Notes under the pieces: model-generated | Databases searched by the model: none | Seen by the model: the letters and a program-made list of their open reading frames with translations, nothing else | Told to the model about the DNA's origin: nothing | Source: Gp6-AA40 sp050742535 | GTDB taxonomy: Bacteria > Acidobacteriota > Vicinamibacteria > Vicinamibacterales > UBA2999 | Length of the DNA stretch: 17,234 nt | Reading direction: 5' to 3' | Assembly: GCA_050742535.1 (NCBI GenBank) | Contig: JBOGIQ010000106.1 | Coordinates: 1-17,234 of the forward strand | In this document: positions 1 to 7,616 of the stretch, piece after piece | Numbering within the stretch: position 1 is the stretch's first letter | Layout: each line of letters starts with the position of its first letter | Program-made: the position numbers and the translations under genes

Positions 1-2
1 AT

Positions 3-452
3 GTGACGCTGTCCGATCCGGGCGCCTACGCGAGGCCCTGGACCGTGAAGGTCGCTGCGGACTACGCCGCCGACACCGAGATGCTCGAATGGGTCTGCAA
101 CGAGGGGGCGAATCGAAGTCTGCTGCACTGGGTCGGCAAGGCGTCCGACGAGCGGAAGAACGAGGTCAAGGTCGCGCCGGCGATCCTGGCGCGATACGTC
201 GGCACCTACGTCGAGCAGCCGCCGTTCTGGAGGGCCACGCAGCTCGTTGGCTCGGTGCCAACCGGCCGCACGCTTCAGATCACGGTGGAAGACGGACGGC
301 TGGTGGGCGATATGGACGGGCGCGGCAGACAGGTGCTGATCGGGATGTCGGACTCCGAATTCACCGGGCTGTACGGTCTCGGCGTCCAGTTCCTCGACGG
401 CGGGTTGTACGTGAAGCACGTCTCGGGCAACTATCGTTTTACGCGCCGGTAA
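3..452 (+). CDS. C-terminal part of an unrecognised conserved protein (5' truncated by window edge)
   Basis: The frame is open to the left edge of the window, so the GTG at base 3 is probably internal and about 149 C-terminal residues are visible. The first part is rich in Trp and acidic residues, with a cysteine in the run LEWVCNEGANRS. It is followed by a segment beginning ILARYVGTYVEQ that resembles the beta-rich C-terminal extension found behind many acidobacterial esterase or beta-lactamase-like proteins (repeated beta strands, 'LARYVGTY', 'LQITVEDGRLVGDM'). I cannot name the family or the reaction. It ends 47 bases before the convergent stop of the propeller gene. The intervening bases contain a 5-bp hairpin (471-483) without a T tract, so no terminator is claimed. 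Confidence 0.6.
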   Translation: MTLSDPGAYARPWTVKVAADYAADTEMLEWVCNEGANRSLLHWVGKASDERKNEVKVAPAILARYVGTYVEQPPFWRATQLVGSVPTGRTLQITVEDGRLVGDMDGRGRQVLIGMSDSEFTGLYGLGVQFLDGGLYVKHVSGNYRFTRR

Positions 453-499
453 GCCCGATTCAAGGCAAACCCTGCGCCGCAGGACAGGCTCGCGTTGGC

Positions 500-1705
500 T
501 CAGCGAGAGCCCAGCTCGAACGCCGCGATCGTCCTTGTATCCCTCATGTAGACACGCGTGCCTGCCAGCGTCGGTCGCGCCACGGGGTCATTGAGGGGAA
601 CCGTCCCCTGCCTCAGCACGGTCAGCCGCCTCCGCGAGGTTTCGGCGAGTGCCGCCGTTCCATCGCCGGCAAGAATGAGGAATCGTCCGTCAGCTGCGAC
701 GGCCCGCGCACGACGCAGGGGTGCATTGATCCAGGTCACTCGACCGGTTGCCACAGCGACCTCGGCGAGCCTGCCGTCGATGGTCATACCGAACGCGTGC
801 CCGCTGCCAGCAGGCACGTCCGCAGACACGGCGACCTCAGGATTGACCCACTTCTGGACGACGCGTGTCTGTCCATCCACCGGACGAAGCTCCGACGCGC
901 GACTCCCGAACGCCGGCGAGGAGACGACCAGTATGTTCGGGGGGAATGCCGCGAGTGTGACGCCGCCCGGTGCGTCGGCGATGGCCTGATTGTCCCGCCA
1001 CAGCACCTGGCCACGAATCGGATCGATACCGGCCATGCCCTGCTCGCCCGCGACAACGAGCTGAATCTGGTTACCCACGTCGATCAGCCGCGGCGTCGAC
1101 CGAATCCGTCCTACCATTCCAGCCTTCCACAGGAACATCCCTGATTCGAGGCTGAACGCCGCAACCGCCTCCGCGCCACCACCAATGGCGACGATGAGCG
1201 ATCCGCTGTGCGCGATCGGCGAAAAATCGCCGGCCAGCCCGTCTGGCGATGCGTCGTGTTCGGTGACGAGGTTCAGTGACCAGACCGACCGGCCGGAGCT
1301 CTTATCGATCGCAACGACTCGGCCGCCAGTCCCGCGGGCGTAGATCCGATCGCCAAGGCTCAGCGGGGTGGAGTCGGGGCCTGGTCCAAGTCCGCGATCC
1401 GGCTGCGGCGGCGGCGTTCGGGTGGTGAACTCCCAGAGCGTCGCACCGGTGTCAGCGTTCAGGCACGCAACAATTGTTTCCCTCAGTGGGGATCCTGGCT
1501 GTCGGTACGCCGTGTAGATTCGATCGCGCTCCGCGATAATTCCAGCACGACCCTCGCCAAGCGCGCGTCTCCACGTCTGCGTGGGCCAGTTTCCGCGGGG
1601 CTGCGCGATCAGACCTTGCGCTCCCCAGAACGACACGAGGACGGCCGCCAGGCCGACTGTGCGGTTGGGCCACCGCGACGGGTCCCATGCTCTTCGCCCC
1701 GCCAT
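500..1705 (-). CDS. PQQ-like beta-propeller repeat protein, membrane-anchored or secreted
   Basis: A 401-residue protein. Residues 1-35 carry Arg residues followed by a hydrophobic stretch (about 17-34, ending GLIAQ) that fits a signal peptide or N-terminal anchor. The rest shows at least five blade signatures of the PQQ/BamB-like propeller, where a strand is followed by Asp-x-x-(S/T/R)-G and then Trp: near residues 84-91 (DTGATLW), 134-142 (DKSSGRSVW), 184-193, 228-236 (DPIRGQVLW) and a C-terminal ATGRVTW. Nothing shows a dehydrogenase active site, so an outer-membrane or periplasmic scaffold or sensor role is more likely than PQQ catalysis. The ATG at 1705 has a purine-rich GAAGG directly against it, which is closer than a good ribosome site, so the exact start is less certain. 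It is divergent from the cysteine-rich peptide gene at 1889. Confidence 0.85.
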   Translation of the reverse strand: MAGRRAWDPSRWPNRTVGLAAVLVSFWGAQGLIAQPRGNWPTQTWRRALGEGRAGIIAERDRIYTAYRQPGSPLRETIVACLNADTGATLWEFTTRTPPPQPDRGLGPGPDSTPLSLGDRIYARGTGGRVVAIDKSSGRSVWSLNLVTEHDASPDGLAGDFSPIAHSGSLIVAIGGGAEAVAAFSLESGMFLWKAGMVGRIRSTPRLIDVGNQIQLVVAGEQGMAGIDPIRGQVLWRDNQAIADAPGGVTLAAFPPNILVVSSPAFGSRASELRPVDGQTRVVQKWVNPEVAVSADVPAGSGHAFGMTIDGRLAEVAVATGRVTWINAPLRRARAVAADGRFLILAGDGTAALAETSRRRLTVLRQGTVPLNDPVARPTLAGTRVYMRDTRTIAAFELGSR

Positions 1706-1888
1706 CCTTCATGGTTGCGCGCCTCTCCGCGGCGCCGCGCTGTCTCCTTGGAAGAGAAGAATGGAGCGCACGATGTTCGGTGTCAAGCCGTGGATTTGTA
1801 CCGCACTCTACGCACGCGGCTCCCGCCTATCATGCTCCTGCAGCCGGCGAGGTCCACGCGCGGCCGAGGCTGGCTACTGGAGGGAGCC

Positions 1889-2110
1889 ATGATGCAACGT
1901 GTTATCCGCCTGGGTTTTCTATTGGTGGTGGCGGCGTTCGGGAGGCCACTGACGGTGATCGCTGAAGACTGTGGAGAGTTCTACCAGTGGGTCGAGGACC
2001 ACTGCACGAACTGGGTTTCCTACGGTTGCTCGTGCAATCCCGACACCGGGCATTGCGAGGGGTGGTACGAAGGGGAGAACGGTACATCCCAAGAGGTATA
2101 TTGCTCCTGA
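1889..2110 (+). CDS. small secreted six-cysteine peptide
   Basis: A 73-residue protein. The start is set by GGAGGG at 1879-1884, 4 bases before the ATG at 1889; the adjacent ATG at 1892 also fits. Residues 1-25 form a signal peptide (RVIR, then a Leu/Val/Ala core, with cleavage plausible after VIA or IAE). The mature part of about 48 residues has six cysteines with spacing C-x10-C-x7-C-x-C-x6-C-x15-C, the last being the penultimate residue, plus four Trp/Tyr-rich patches and net negative charge. Even cysteine number, export and small size suggest a disulfide-stabilised fold. I do not recognise the family. A longer in-frame ORF from 1616 was not used because its extra 91 residues are Arg-rich and antisense to the propeller gene. 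The TIGR03435 gene starts 65 bases downstream on the same strand, so the two are probably cotranscribed. Confidence 0.72.
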   Translation: MMQRVIRLGFLLVVAAFGRPLTVIAEDCGEFYQWVEDHCTNWVSYGCSCNPDTGHCEGWYEGENGTSQEVYCS

Positions 2111-2175
2111 TCTCTCGCGTCAGCCAATGAGGGCCCTGGCCGGGGCAATCCACGTCAGCCCGTCGGGAGTGTTCA

Positions 2176-2973
2176 ATGAAACGGAGCATCTGTCTCGCCG
2201 TCCTCATTCCGCCACTCGTCATGGCGGTGGGAGCCGCGGATCGGCACCAGGCTGCGCCGTTGCCCACTGCGGGACTGTCCTTCGAGGTTGTCTCGGTGAA
2301 GCCGCATGCCGCTGGTCCAGGGCTGCAGCCCGCCACGTTCCGGATACGCCCGGGCGGCCGCTTCGAGGCGATGGCGATCACCATTCCGCTCCTGTTGGCG
2401 CAGACCCATCGCCTCCAACTGACGCAGATTACGGGCGGTCCCGACTGGGTCTCGACGAGGCGATTCGACATCGTTGCGACCGTACCCGGCAACGTGGAAT
2501 TCTCGCAACTGCCGGAGATGGTCACTGCGCTCCTTCGCGACCGGTTCAAATTCGCCTCGCACACCGAACTGCGGAAATCGCCAGTTCTTCTGCTGACCAA
2601 AGCGCCGCGCACCGGGCCGTTCCCGGGGCTGCGTCCCACACCGGACTGCGCGGCGGACCCAAAAGCCGCGGCCACGACGCTACCGCCCTGTCGGACGACC
2701 GTCACAGTCGCGCTGGGGCGGCGAATCAGCTTCAAGTCTGGTGGTATCGGCTCGATGCTGATTGCCCATCTGACGCGCGAGGCCAAACAGCTCGTCGTGG
2801 ATCGCACCGGCCTGACCGGCTCCTACGACGTCGACCTCGCCTGGTCGTCCGGGCCCGCCGGGCCGTCGCTGTTCACCGCGGTCCAGGAGCAGCTCGGACT
2901 GCAACTGGTGCCGGGTGACGAACCGGTCGAGACGCTGGTCATCGACCGGCTCGAGGAGCCGTCGCCCAACTAG
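2176..2973 (+). CDS. TIGR03435 family soil-associated exported protein
   Basis: A 265-residue protein with an N-terminal signal peptide (MKRSICLAVLIPPLVMAVGA). The TIGR03435 family is a large, functionally uncharacterised set expanded in Acidobacteria such as Solibacter. The landmarks I recognise are FEVVSVKPH near residue 35, GGPDWVSTRRFDI in the first half, the segment MVTALLRDRFKFASHTELRKSPV, the motif VVDRTGLTGSYDVDLAW, and a C-terminal block LFTAVQEQLGLQLVPG leading to LVIDRLEEPSPN. Length is typical of the family. Two cysteines (near residues 160-170 in PDC and PPC) match the paralogue's similarly placed pair. GGGAG lies 6-7 bases before the ATG. It follows the six-cysteine peptide gene, and its stop lies 8 bases from the convergent stop at 2982. 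Confidence 0.92.
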   Translation: MKRSICLAVLIPPLVMAVGAADRHQAAPLPTAGLSFEVVSVKPHAAGPGLQPATFRIRPGGRFEAMAITIPLLLAQTHRLQLTQITGGPDWVSTRRFDIVATVPGNVEFSQLPEMVTALLRDRFKFASHTELRKSPVLLLTKAPRTGPFPGLRPTPDCAADPKAAATTLPPCRTTVTVALGRRISFKSGGIGSMLIAHLTREAKQLVVDRTGLTGSYDVDLAWSSGPAGPSLFTAVQEQLGLQLVPGDEPVETLVIDRLEEPSPN

Positions 2974-2981
2974 TCGCGTCG

Positions 2982-3926
2982 CTACGCTGTCGTCACGCCG
3001 ACGGCAGACGGTTCCCCTTTCGCATCCAACGCCTTCCGGCCGATACGCTGGTACGCGGCAGAGAGCTTGTCGCCGATCACCCCGGCCACCGTCAGGAAGC
3101 CAAGCGTGACCAGAATGATCGCTCGCCACGTCGGATCCGCCGTCGCCACGGCGAGCATCAGCAGCAGAATGTTGCTGAACGTGGCGATCGGCACGAGCAC
3201 GTATGTTGTGAGGGCAAACGCAAGCAGCAGGGCCAACTGCCAGATCCGTAGCTCGTCCACGGGAACCAGGAACGCCACACCGACAGCTGTTTCAATGACG
3301 ACCACCCACCACGTCAATAACAGCGCCGTTCGTCGAAGCGAGGGAGGAATATCCAGATATTCGACCTCCGACACTCCGCTCCGCACATTGTGCACGGCCC
3401 TGCGGTAAGCGGCGATCTTCTGCGCAGGCACTCCCGCGACGATATATGCGAAGGCACCCAACCTCACGTCCGAGATCATCGTGAAAACGAAGAACCCCCC
3501 GTTTCTGTACGTGCGACTGACCACCTTCCAGACCACCGACAACAGAAACGGCAGGCCGACGAGGAGAAGCGCGTTGCGGGCAAGGATCGACCCGCCGGCG
3601 TCGCCGCCGACGTACAGGGCTGCCGCCAGTGCGGTGCACCAATACGCCTCCAGATAGTGGTGGTTGTCTGCGATGTCGTATGCGCGCGCGAGCCATGTGA
3701 AATGGATGACGGCGACGACCAGCCAGAGGAGCGGGTGCACCAACACAGGCCCGAATATCACCGCGAGCGCGAGGACGAGGCGATGGATACGCACCAGGAG
3801 GGCCGCAAGCGATCCAATCTCCACTTGCTGCACCAGCGGCGGGAATGCCAACAGCAGAACCGCGGTCAGCCTCGCGGCAAAGGGCAACGTGGGAGCGGTG
3901 AGGAAGTCCGAAACGCTGTCGATCAT
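2982..3926 (-). CDS. polytopic inner-membrane protein of unknown function (HTTM-like reading possible)
   Basis: A 314-residue protein with about seven or eight hydrophobic segments covering most of its length. The start at 3926 is chosen because its ATG overlaps the stop of the upstream gene as ATGA, the sign of translational coupling; a longer in-frame start at 3980 would lie inside that gene. Notable polar or amphipathic pieces between helices are DNHHYLEAYW and the segment after GGFFVFTMISDVRLG, which ends in AYRRAVHNVR. The His-rich loop next to a helix recalls HTTM (vitamin-K-dependent carboxylase membrane domain) relatives, but I cannot confirm that and no catalytic motif is certain. 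The conserved coupling to a small one-TM protein suggests a two-subunit membrane complex. It is the last gene of the minus-strand row beginning at 6951. Confidence 0.75.
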   Translation of the reverse strand: MIDSVSDFLTAPTLPFAARLTAVLLLAFPPLVQQVEIGSLAALLVRIHRLVLALAVIFGPVLVHPLLWLVVAVIHFTWLARAYDIADNHHYLEAYWCTALAAALYVGGDAGGSILARNALLLVGLPFLLSVVWKVVSRTYRNGGFFVFTMISDVRLGAFAYIVAGVPAQKIAAYRRAVHNVRSGVSEVEYLDIPPSLRRTALLLTWWVVVIETAVGVAFLVPVDELRIWQLALLLAFALTTYVLVPIATFSNILLLMLAVATADPTWRAIILVTLGFLTVAGVIGDKLSAAYQRIGRKALDAKGEPSAVGVTTA

Positions 3927-4411
3927 GTCGACGAACGCTCTGCCCGTTGGCGACCCTGAAGGACGATCTCGTACGAGCAACGGTCCACTCCACGGTAGGC
4001 TCCCGTCGCGCCGTCAAAGGTGACCCGTCGATCCCTCACCACGATTCGTTGAATGGATACCGGCGAGCCGAGGTATGGATGTCGAGCATGAGCCAGCGAT
4101 CCACACCGCTGCCACGAACTGTCCGCGACCTCGCGCGCCCAAGCCATCATGTGGCGTCGAGTAGGAATAGTCTTGGCGCGGCGGAGTCGTGGATGGGTGC
4201 TTCCCGAGATCAGCAGGCACGATGTCCGTCCATCCGCCTCTTCGGTCCACACTTCGGTGATCGGCGTGTTGTCCGTTGTGTCGGAAAACATCGCGAATCC
4301 GCCGCCCTTCCACGACCACTGGCCGTAGCGGCAGACCCGCCAGCGATGATGAGCGGCAACAGCCAGCAAGACACAGCCGGGCAACCCGATCGCGACGAGG
4401 TCGAAGTCCAT
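3923..4411 (-). CDS. small protein with one N-terminal membrane segment, partner of the polytopic membrane protein
   Basis: A 162-residue protein. Residues 4-20 form a single hydrophobic helix (LVAIGLPGCVLLAVAAH), followed by a basic stretch and a Gly/Phe motif WKGGGFAMFSDTTDN, then a mixed domain of about 110 residues with several cysteines. I recall similar GGGF-MFS proteins beside polytopic membrane proteins in other soil bacteria, but this is memory, not a search. GGTGAG lies about 4 bases before the ATG at 4411. The sequence further upstream contains TACAAT with a weak TTGCGA 19 bases before it, so an internal promoter in the 111-base gap after the TIGR03435 gene is possible. Its TGA overlaps the next ATG by four bases. 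Function unknown. Confidence 0.72.
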   Translation of the reverse strand: MDFDLVAIGLPGCVLLAVAAHHRWRVCRYGQWSWKGGGFAMFSDTTDNTPITEVWTEEADGRTSCLLISGSTHPRLRRAKTIPTRRHMMAWAREVADSSWQRCGSLAHARHPYLGSPVSIQRIVVRDRRVTFDGATGAYRGVDRCSYEIVLQGRQRAERSST

Positions 4412-4522
4412 GTCTCACCGGATTGTAGGGGTTTCGATGCAGGCGCTCGCAACAAGGAGCGCCGTACCTATCAGCGCAGTGAGCGCAACGTCGGGACGCT
4501 GCTGGCACCGCAGCTCAAGGGA

Positions 4523-5365
4523 TTAGTTGTCGGATGGGCTGTCGGCGTGATCGATCACCAGGACGTCGACCGGTGCACGACTCGGCGTGAGCTTGAGCCC
4601 AAGCTGTTCCTGAAACGCTGTCGGCAACTCAGGGTACAGGTCGAGATGCGGCGGCGGAACGAACTGATCCGACGATGGCCGAAACTTGACAACGAAGTCG
4701 AACAGACCCTGCAGGTTCGTTCGATCCAGGACCACTCGCTCTATTCCAGTCAACATCGGGATGGCGGTCAGGTTGCGGACCAGCTGCGACATGTTGACGC
4801 TCCTGCCGCGGATTTCATCCGCCCCCACGCTAATCAGGCCACAGGGTACGTCCACGCCCCCTTGCACCGCGGCGGCAGGTGCTGCGGTGCAGTCACGTTC
4901 ATTGGATCCCTTCAGTCCTGACTCCGGTGTGGAGTCGAGCCGGGAGCGCTCGAGCAGATACACATCCATCTCGCGGGATTCGGTATGCGCCTTGAGGTTG
5001 AACCGGTCGGCCAACAAGGTCCGGACCATTTGTCGCACCTGGCTCAATGACGGCGTTCCCGGAGCCACTGCGTCGACAGCGAATCGTCTCTCTGCGAACC
5101 AGTCGGGCCCCCCGGCAATACGGTTGAATGGCAGTTCGTACGCAAACGCCACCAGCGTGCGAAGCGTGGCATCCTGGTTTCGGTAGCGGCCTGGTGTCTG
5201 AGGGCCTGAGGGTTGCAGCGGACCCGTTACCGGTTTTATCGACACGACTTCAAATGCGACCGCTTCTGGTCCGCGTTGATCCTGCGCGGTTGCAGAGGTT
5301 GGCAGGGCAGCCAACGCCAGCACCAGACTCAGACCGGTGCGGCACATGGACTTCATGGCGTTCAT
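4523..5365 (-). CDS. TIGR03435 family soil-associated exported protein (second copy)
   Basis: A 280-residue protein with a signal peptide (about residues 1-27, ending ATAQ). It carries the same landmark order as the copy at 2176-2973: AFEVVSIKP, GGPDWFAERRFAV, MVRTLLADRFNLKAHTESREM, VVLDRTNLQGLFDF, and the C-terminal FQEQLGLKLTPS to VDVLVIDHADSPSDN. The two copies are clearly divergent paralogues of one family, not a recent duplication. Its middle also has a Cys pair (ERDC and DVPC). The ATG at 5365 overlaps the TGA of the thioredoxin-like gene (ATGA) and has no Shine-Dalgarno of its own, so translation is probably coupled; a second in-frame ATG is at 5356. Function is unknown; export and coupling to a thiol-disulfide protein place it in the envelope. 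Confidence 0.92.
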   Translation of the reverse strand: MNAMKSMCRTGLSLVLALAALPTSATAQDQRGPEAVAFEVVSIKPVTGPLQPSGPQTPGRYRNQDATLRTLVAFAYELPFNRIAGGPDWFAERRFAVDAVAPGTPSLSQVRQMVRTLLADRFNLKAHTESREMDVYLLERSRLDSTPESGLKGSNERDCTAAPAAAVQGGVDVPCGLISVGADEIRGRSVNMSQLVRNLTAIPMLTGIERVVLDRTNLQGLFDFVVKFRPSSDQFVPPPHLDLYPELPTAFQEQLGLKLTPSRAPVDVLVIDHADSPSDN

Positions 5366-5865
5366 AGTGTAGTGCCCGATTGAAGCAGGCGCAGCAGCTG
5401 CGTTTCCTGCCTGCTGCTCAGTTGTCCGAGCCAGCCGTTCGTGACCACGCCTGCCGCGTTCACCAGGAGCAGCGTGGGAGTTCCGTTCACCAGCAGCTGG
5501 CCGGGGCCGTAGGACACCGTCTGGCCCTTGATGCCCCGTTCAGACAAGTACGACGTCGTCAGCTCATTGGCTTCCAGTGAGGCAAAAACGACGGCGATCG
5601 CGTGGTTCGATCGATCGGCAAGCTGTTGAAGCCTCGCGTAGAAAGGCATACTCGCTTCGCAGAACTGACACGTCGTGCTCATGACGATCAACACGGTCTG
5701 AGCCGGCGTGTCGTCAGGGAGCATGGTTCTCGCGATTGCCTGCCCTCTGAGCGCACCGTCAGTGGCTTCCGGCATCTTGTCGGCGCTGGTGTATCGAGTG
5801 ACGGCGGTCAACGTCAGCGCAATGCAGGCCGCGATAAAGCACACATTGGCGATTTTGTTCAGCAT
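5362..5865 (-). CDS. membrane-anchored periplasmic thioredoxin-like protein (TlpA/MauD-like)
   Basis: A 167-residue protein. Residues 1-23 are a hydrophobic N-terminal anchor or signal (NKIANVCFIAACIALTLTAV). The thioredoxin fold is shown by a central strand TVLIVMSTTC leading to the redox motif C66-Q-F-C69, an alpha helix ASMPFYARLQQLA, and the cis-proline loop NGTP at residue 130 followed by the strand TLLLV and a glycine turn. This fits extracytoplasmic thiol-disulfide exchange of the TlpA, ResA or MauD kind. The start at 5865 is chosen because the anchor begins there; an in-frame extension to 6096 is Arg/Ala-rich and overlaps the peptide gene. AGGA lies about 10 bases upstream. It sits directly after the eight-cysteine peptide gene (73 bases) and is coupled to the TIGR03435 gene, so those products are candidate partners. 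Confidence 0.85.
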   Translation of the reverse strand: MLNKIANVCFIAACIALTLTAVTRYTSADKMPEATDGALRGQAIARTMLPDDTPAQTVLIVMSTTCQFCEASMPFYARLQQLADRSNHAIAVVFASLEANELTTSYLSERGIKGQTVSYGPGQLLVNGTPTLLLVNAAGVVTNGWLGQLSSRQETQLLRLLQSGTTL

Positions 5866-5938
5866 AGATGTCTCGTCCTGGATGCGTTGATCGCGCAGCA
5901 CACCGCGCGCGGCTGTCCGATGTGGTGCGCGACCGCAT

Positions 5939-6163
5939 TCAACTGAGCAAGCAGCGCGGCTGTCCGCAGACGCTGCCGTTCCACGAACACTCGCCGGTCG
6001 GGGTGCCGCCGCCGAAGACACAGCCTTGGAACACGTTGTTGCAGCAGTTTTCACATGCCGCCTGGCTGGAACTGCAAGACTGGGCGGCACTCTCATGCGG
6101 GCCGAAGGCGAATATCGCCAGGGCCCAGAGTGTCGCCACTTTCGCCGGGATGAGGGCTCTCAT
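5939..6163 (-). CDS. small secreted eight-cysteine peptide
   Basis: A 74-residue protein. Residues 1-28 form a signal peptide (RALIPAK, then a hydrophobic core WALAIFAFG, with cleavage plausible after SAAQ or AAQ). The mature part of about 46 residues has eight cysteines spaced C-x6-C-x2-CC-x6-C-x10-C-x6-C-x4-C, and is rich in Gly, Asn and Ser. AAAGGA lies 7 bases before the ATG, a clear ribosome site. The even cysteine count and export suggest four disulfides. Its spacing differs from the peptide at 1889-2110, so common ancestry is not evident; both end with a cysteine within four residues of the C terminus. Next downstream is the CQFC thioredoxin-like gene, an attractive folding partner. 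Family unknown. Confidence 0.75.
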   Translation of the reverse strand: MRALIPAKVATLWALAIFAFGPHESAAQSCSSSQAACENCCNNVFQGCVFGGGTPTGECSWNGSVCGQPRCLLS

Positions 6164-6249
6164 AACTCAATCCTTTCTTGTGCCGAGTTGCCGGTGCCAC
6201 ATCGACGTGCAATGACATGTGAGTGGTTCCAGGCGTGCGCGACGTGGAC

Positions 6250-6951
6250 TTATCGTGTGGAACTGCGAATGTCGATGCTGTCGATGCGTGAGTACGCGCC
6301 GCCGAGGTCGAGTTCTTGAAGGCGATGGGGAAATCTGATCCCACGCACGATTCGATAGTCCAGAAACGTCGTGCGGAGCGGCACGAAATCCGTGTGTCCA
6401 CCTTCTGATACCAATCGGCGGTCGATGCGTCCCGATGGAACTCCGCTCACTGGATCGAAGAAGAGCGTGGTCACGATGCGGTTCTCGTACCGGACGTCAA
6501 TCGCCGGCACTGTCCTTCCTTGCCATGCCACGCTGGTGCGGCTGACCTGAACGCTGCCGCCGGCCACGTCGGGCGGCTTCAGCAGGAAGCTGATTGCAGC
6601 CCGAATGAACTCTGCACGCATCGTCGCTTCTGCGGTCGTGCGGAATCGGTCGGGTTGTTTTGGTACTTGTGAAAATGCCTGGCGGTCGAGAAGGTGTGAG
6701 ATACGGTCGGTGCCAAACTCATAGCGATGCGGCCATTCGATCGTCCACGTGAACGGATCGGCGGCCGCTCCACGGAAGCGGCGGCCGCGAACTGCCATGG
6801 TCTGAACGGACGAGAAGCGGCCAGTGCCTCCCAGCGCCTGCTGCGCACGGCGAACGAGCTCGCCGGCGCCGTCCTCGACGATCGCCGCGTCGGAGAATGC
6901 GGTCCCGAAAACAACCGCGCATGACAGGAGCAGCGAAGATATCCGTCGCAT
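6250..6951 (-). CDS. periplasmic LolA/outer-membrane-lipoprotein-sorting-like protein
   Basis: A 233-residue protein with a signal peptide (MRRISSLLLSCAVVFGTAFSDA). After it comes a helix ELVRRAQQALGGTGRFSSVQ followed by alternating beta strands (MAVRGRRF, FTWTIEWPHRYEF, VSRTSVAWQGRTVPAIDVRY, TTLFFDPVSGVPSGRIDRRL, DFVPLRTTFLDYRIVRGIRFPHRLQEL). That pattern is the half-barrel seen in LolA/LppX-like and related acidobacterial proteins. Such folds bind lipid acyl chains, but no specific ligand can be inferred. No strong ribosome site precedes the ATG at 6951. It is the first gene of the minus-strand row that continues with the cysteine-rich peptide 86 bases on. Confidence 0.78.
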   Translation of the reverse strand: MRRISSLLLSCAVVFGTAFSDAAIVEDGAGELVRRAQQALGGTGRFSSVQTMAVRGRRFRGAAADPFTWTIEWPHRYEFGTDRISHLLDRQAFSQVPKQPDRFRTTAEATMRAEFIRAAISFLLKPPDVAGGSVQVSRTSVAWQGRTVPAIDVRYENRIVTTLFFDPVSGVPSGRIDRRLVSEGGHTDFVPLRTTFLDYRIVRGIRFPHRLQELDLGGAYSRIDSIDIRSSTR

Positions 6952-7160
6952 ATCCGCACACGATATTCGGACGATCCAGGCGATGGTAGCCGTGTGCGTC
7001 CCGGGTCACAATGCAGCGCCTGCCGTACATAATGCGGGGTGAGAAGCGGCGGAGTCCTCCTGTAACAATCAGGGTTGTACGTGAAGCGACATCTATCTCG
7101 CGTTGAGGCTTCCGCGCGTGGCGGACAGAGTTCGCGCCACGGCAGCCATCGCCTTCGCGA

Positions 7161-7574
7161 TCAGGTCGGGGCCGCTTCCAGGCGCTCGGCGATTTCAGCC
7201 GGCCACGGAACCGCCCGCATCGGTTCTCCCGGAGTCGTCCGAACACACGCGATCGTCATCGAGCCCGTCGCGATGGTTTCATCGGCGAGCGTCAGCACGC
7301 ACGAGTAGGCGATGGTCTTTTCGCGAATTGCCGTGATCTGGATGCGGGCCTCGAATTCGTCCTCGAACCGCAGGGGCCGCCGGTAGTCGAACGAGGCCGC
7401 GACCCGCGGCAGTCCGATTCCTGGCAGGGCGGCAGATCGAAGCCCCGCGCTACGCCACAATTCGTACTCCGCTTCCTCCATATAGCGGAAGAACCAGCTG
7501 AAGTGCACGATGCCGGCGCCGTCCACCTCGTAAAACCGCACGCGCCGGCGCAGCCGGCACTCTGAGATCCGCAT
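7161..7574 (-). CDS. acyl-CoA thioesterase, hotdog fold (YbgC/4-hydroxybenzoyl-CoA thioesterase type)
   Basis: A 137-residue cytoplasmic protein of the usual length for the family. The N-terminal signature RVRFYEVDGAGIVHFSWFFRY corresponds to the family's Y-x-D-x-x-G-x-V-x-x-x-x-Y-x-x-x-x-E; Asp18 is the expected catalytic residue and Glu33-Glu34 begin the hotdog helix MEEAEYELW. Strands DYRRPLRFEDEFEARIQIT and TIAYSCVLTLADETIATGSMTIACV complete the fold. It hydrolyses acyl- or aroyl-CoA thioesters; the substrate cannot be told. It follows the secreted hydrolase gene by 42 bases on the same strand, so they may share a transcript, although one product is cytosolic and the other exported. A decayed second copy lies at 9645-9774. 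Confidence 0.9.
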   Translation of the reverse strand: MRISECRLRRRVRFYEVDGAGIVHFSWFFRYMEEAEYELWRSAGLRSAALPGIGLPRVAASFDYRRPLRFEDEFEARIQITAIREKTIAYSCVLTLADETIATGSMTIACVRTTPGEPMRAVPWPAEIAERLEAAPT

Positions 7575-7616
7575 GTCCGCAACTTACTATGGCGGGGCTG
7601 GAGCCGGAAACGCCCG

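Noticed and set aside
471..483. Hairpin CCTGC-GCC-GCAGG between convergent genes
   Set aside because: Five base pairs with no T tract on either strand; too weak to call a terminator.
89..1144. Plus-strand open frame of 351 codons crossing two genes
   Set aside because: It overlaps the first gene out of frame and then the propeller gene antisense; composition is Arg/Gly/His-rich.
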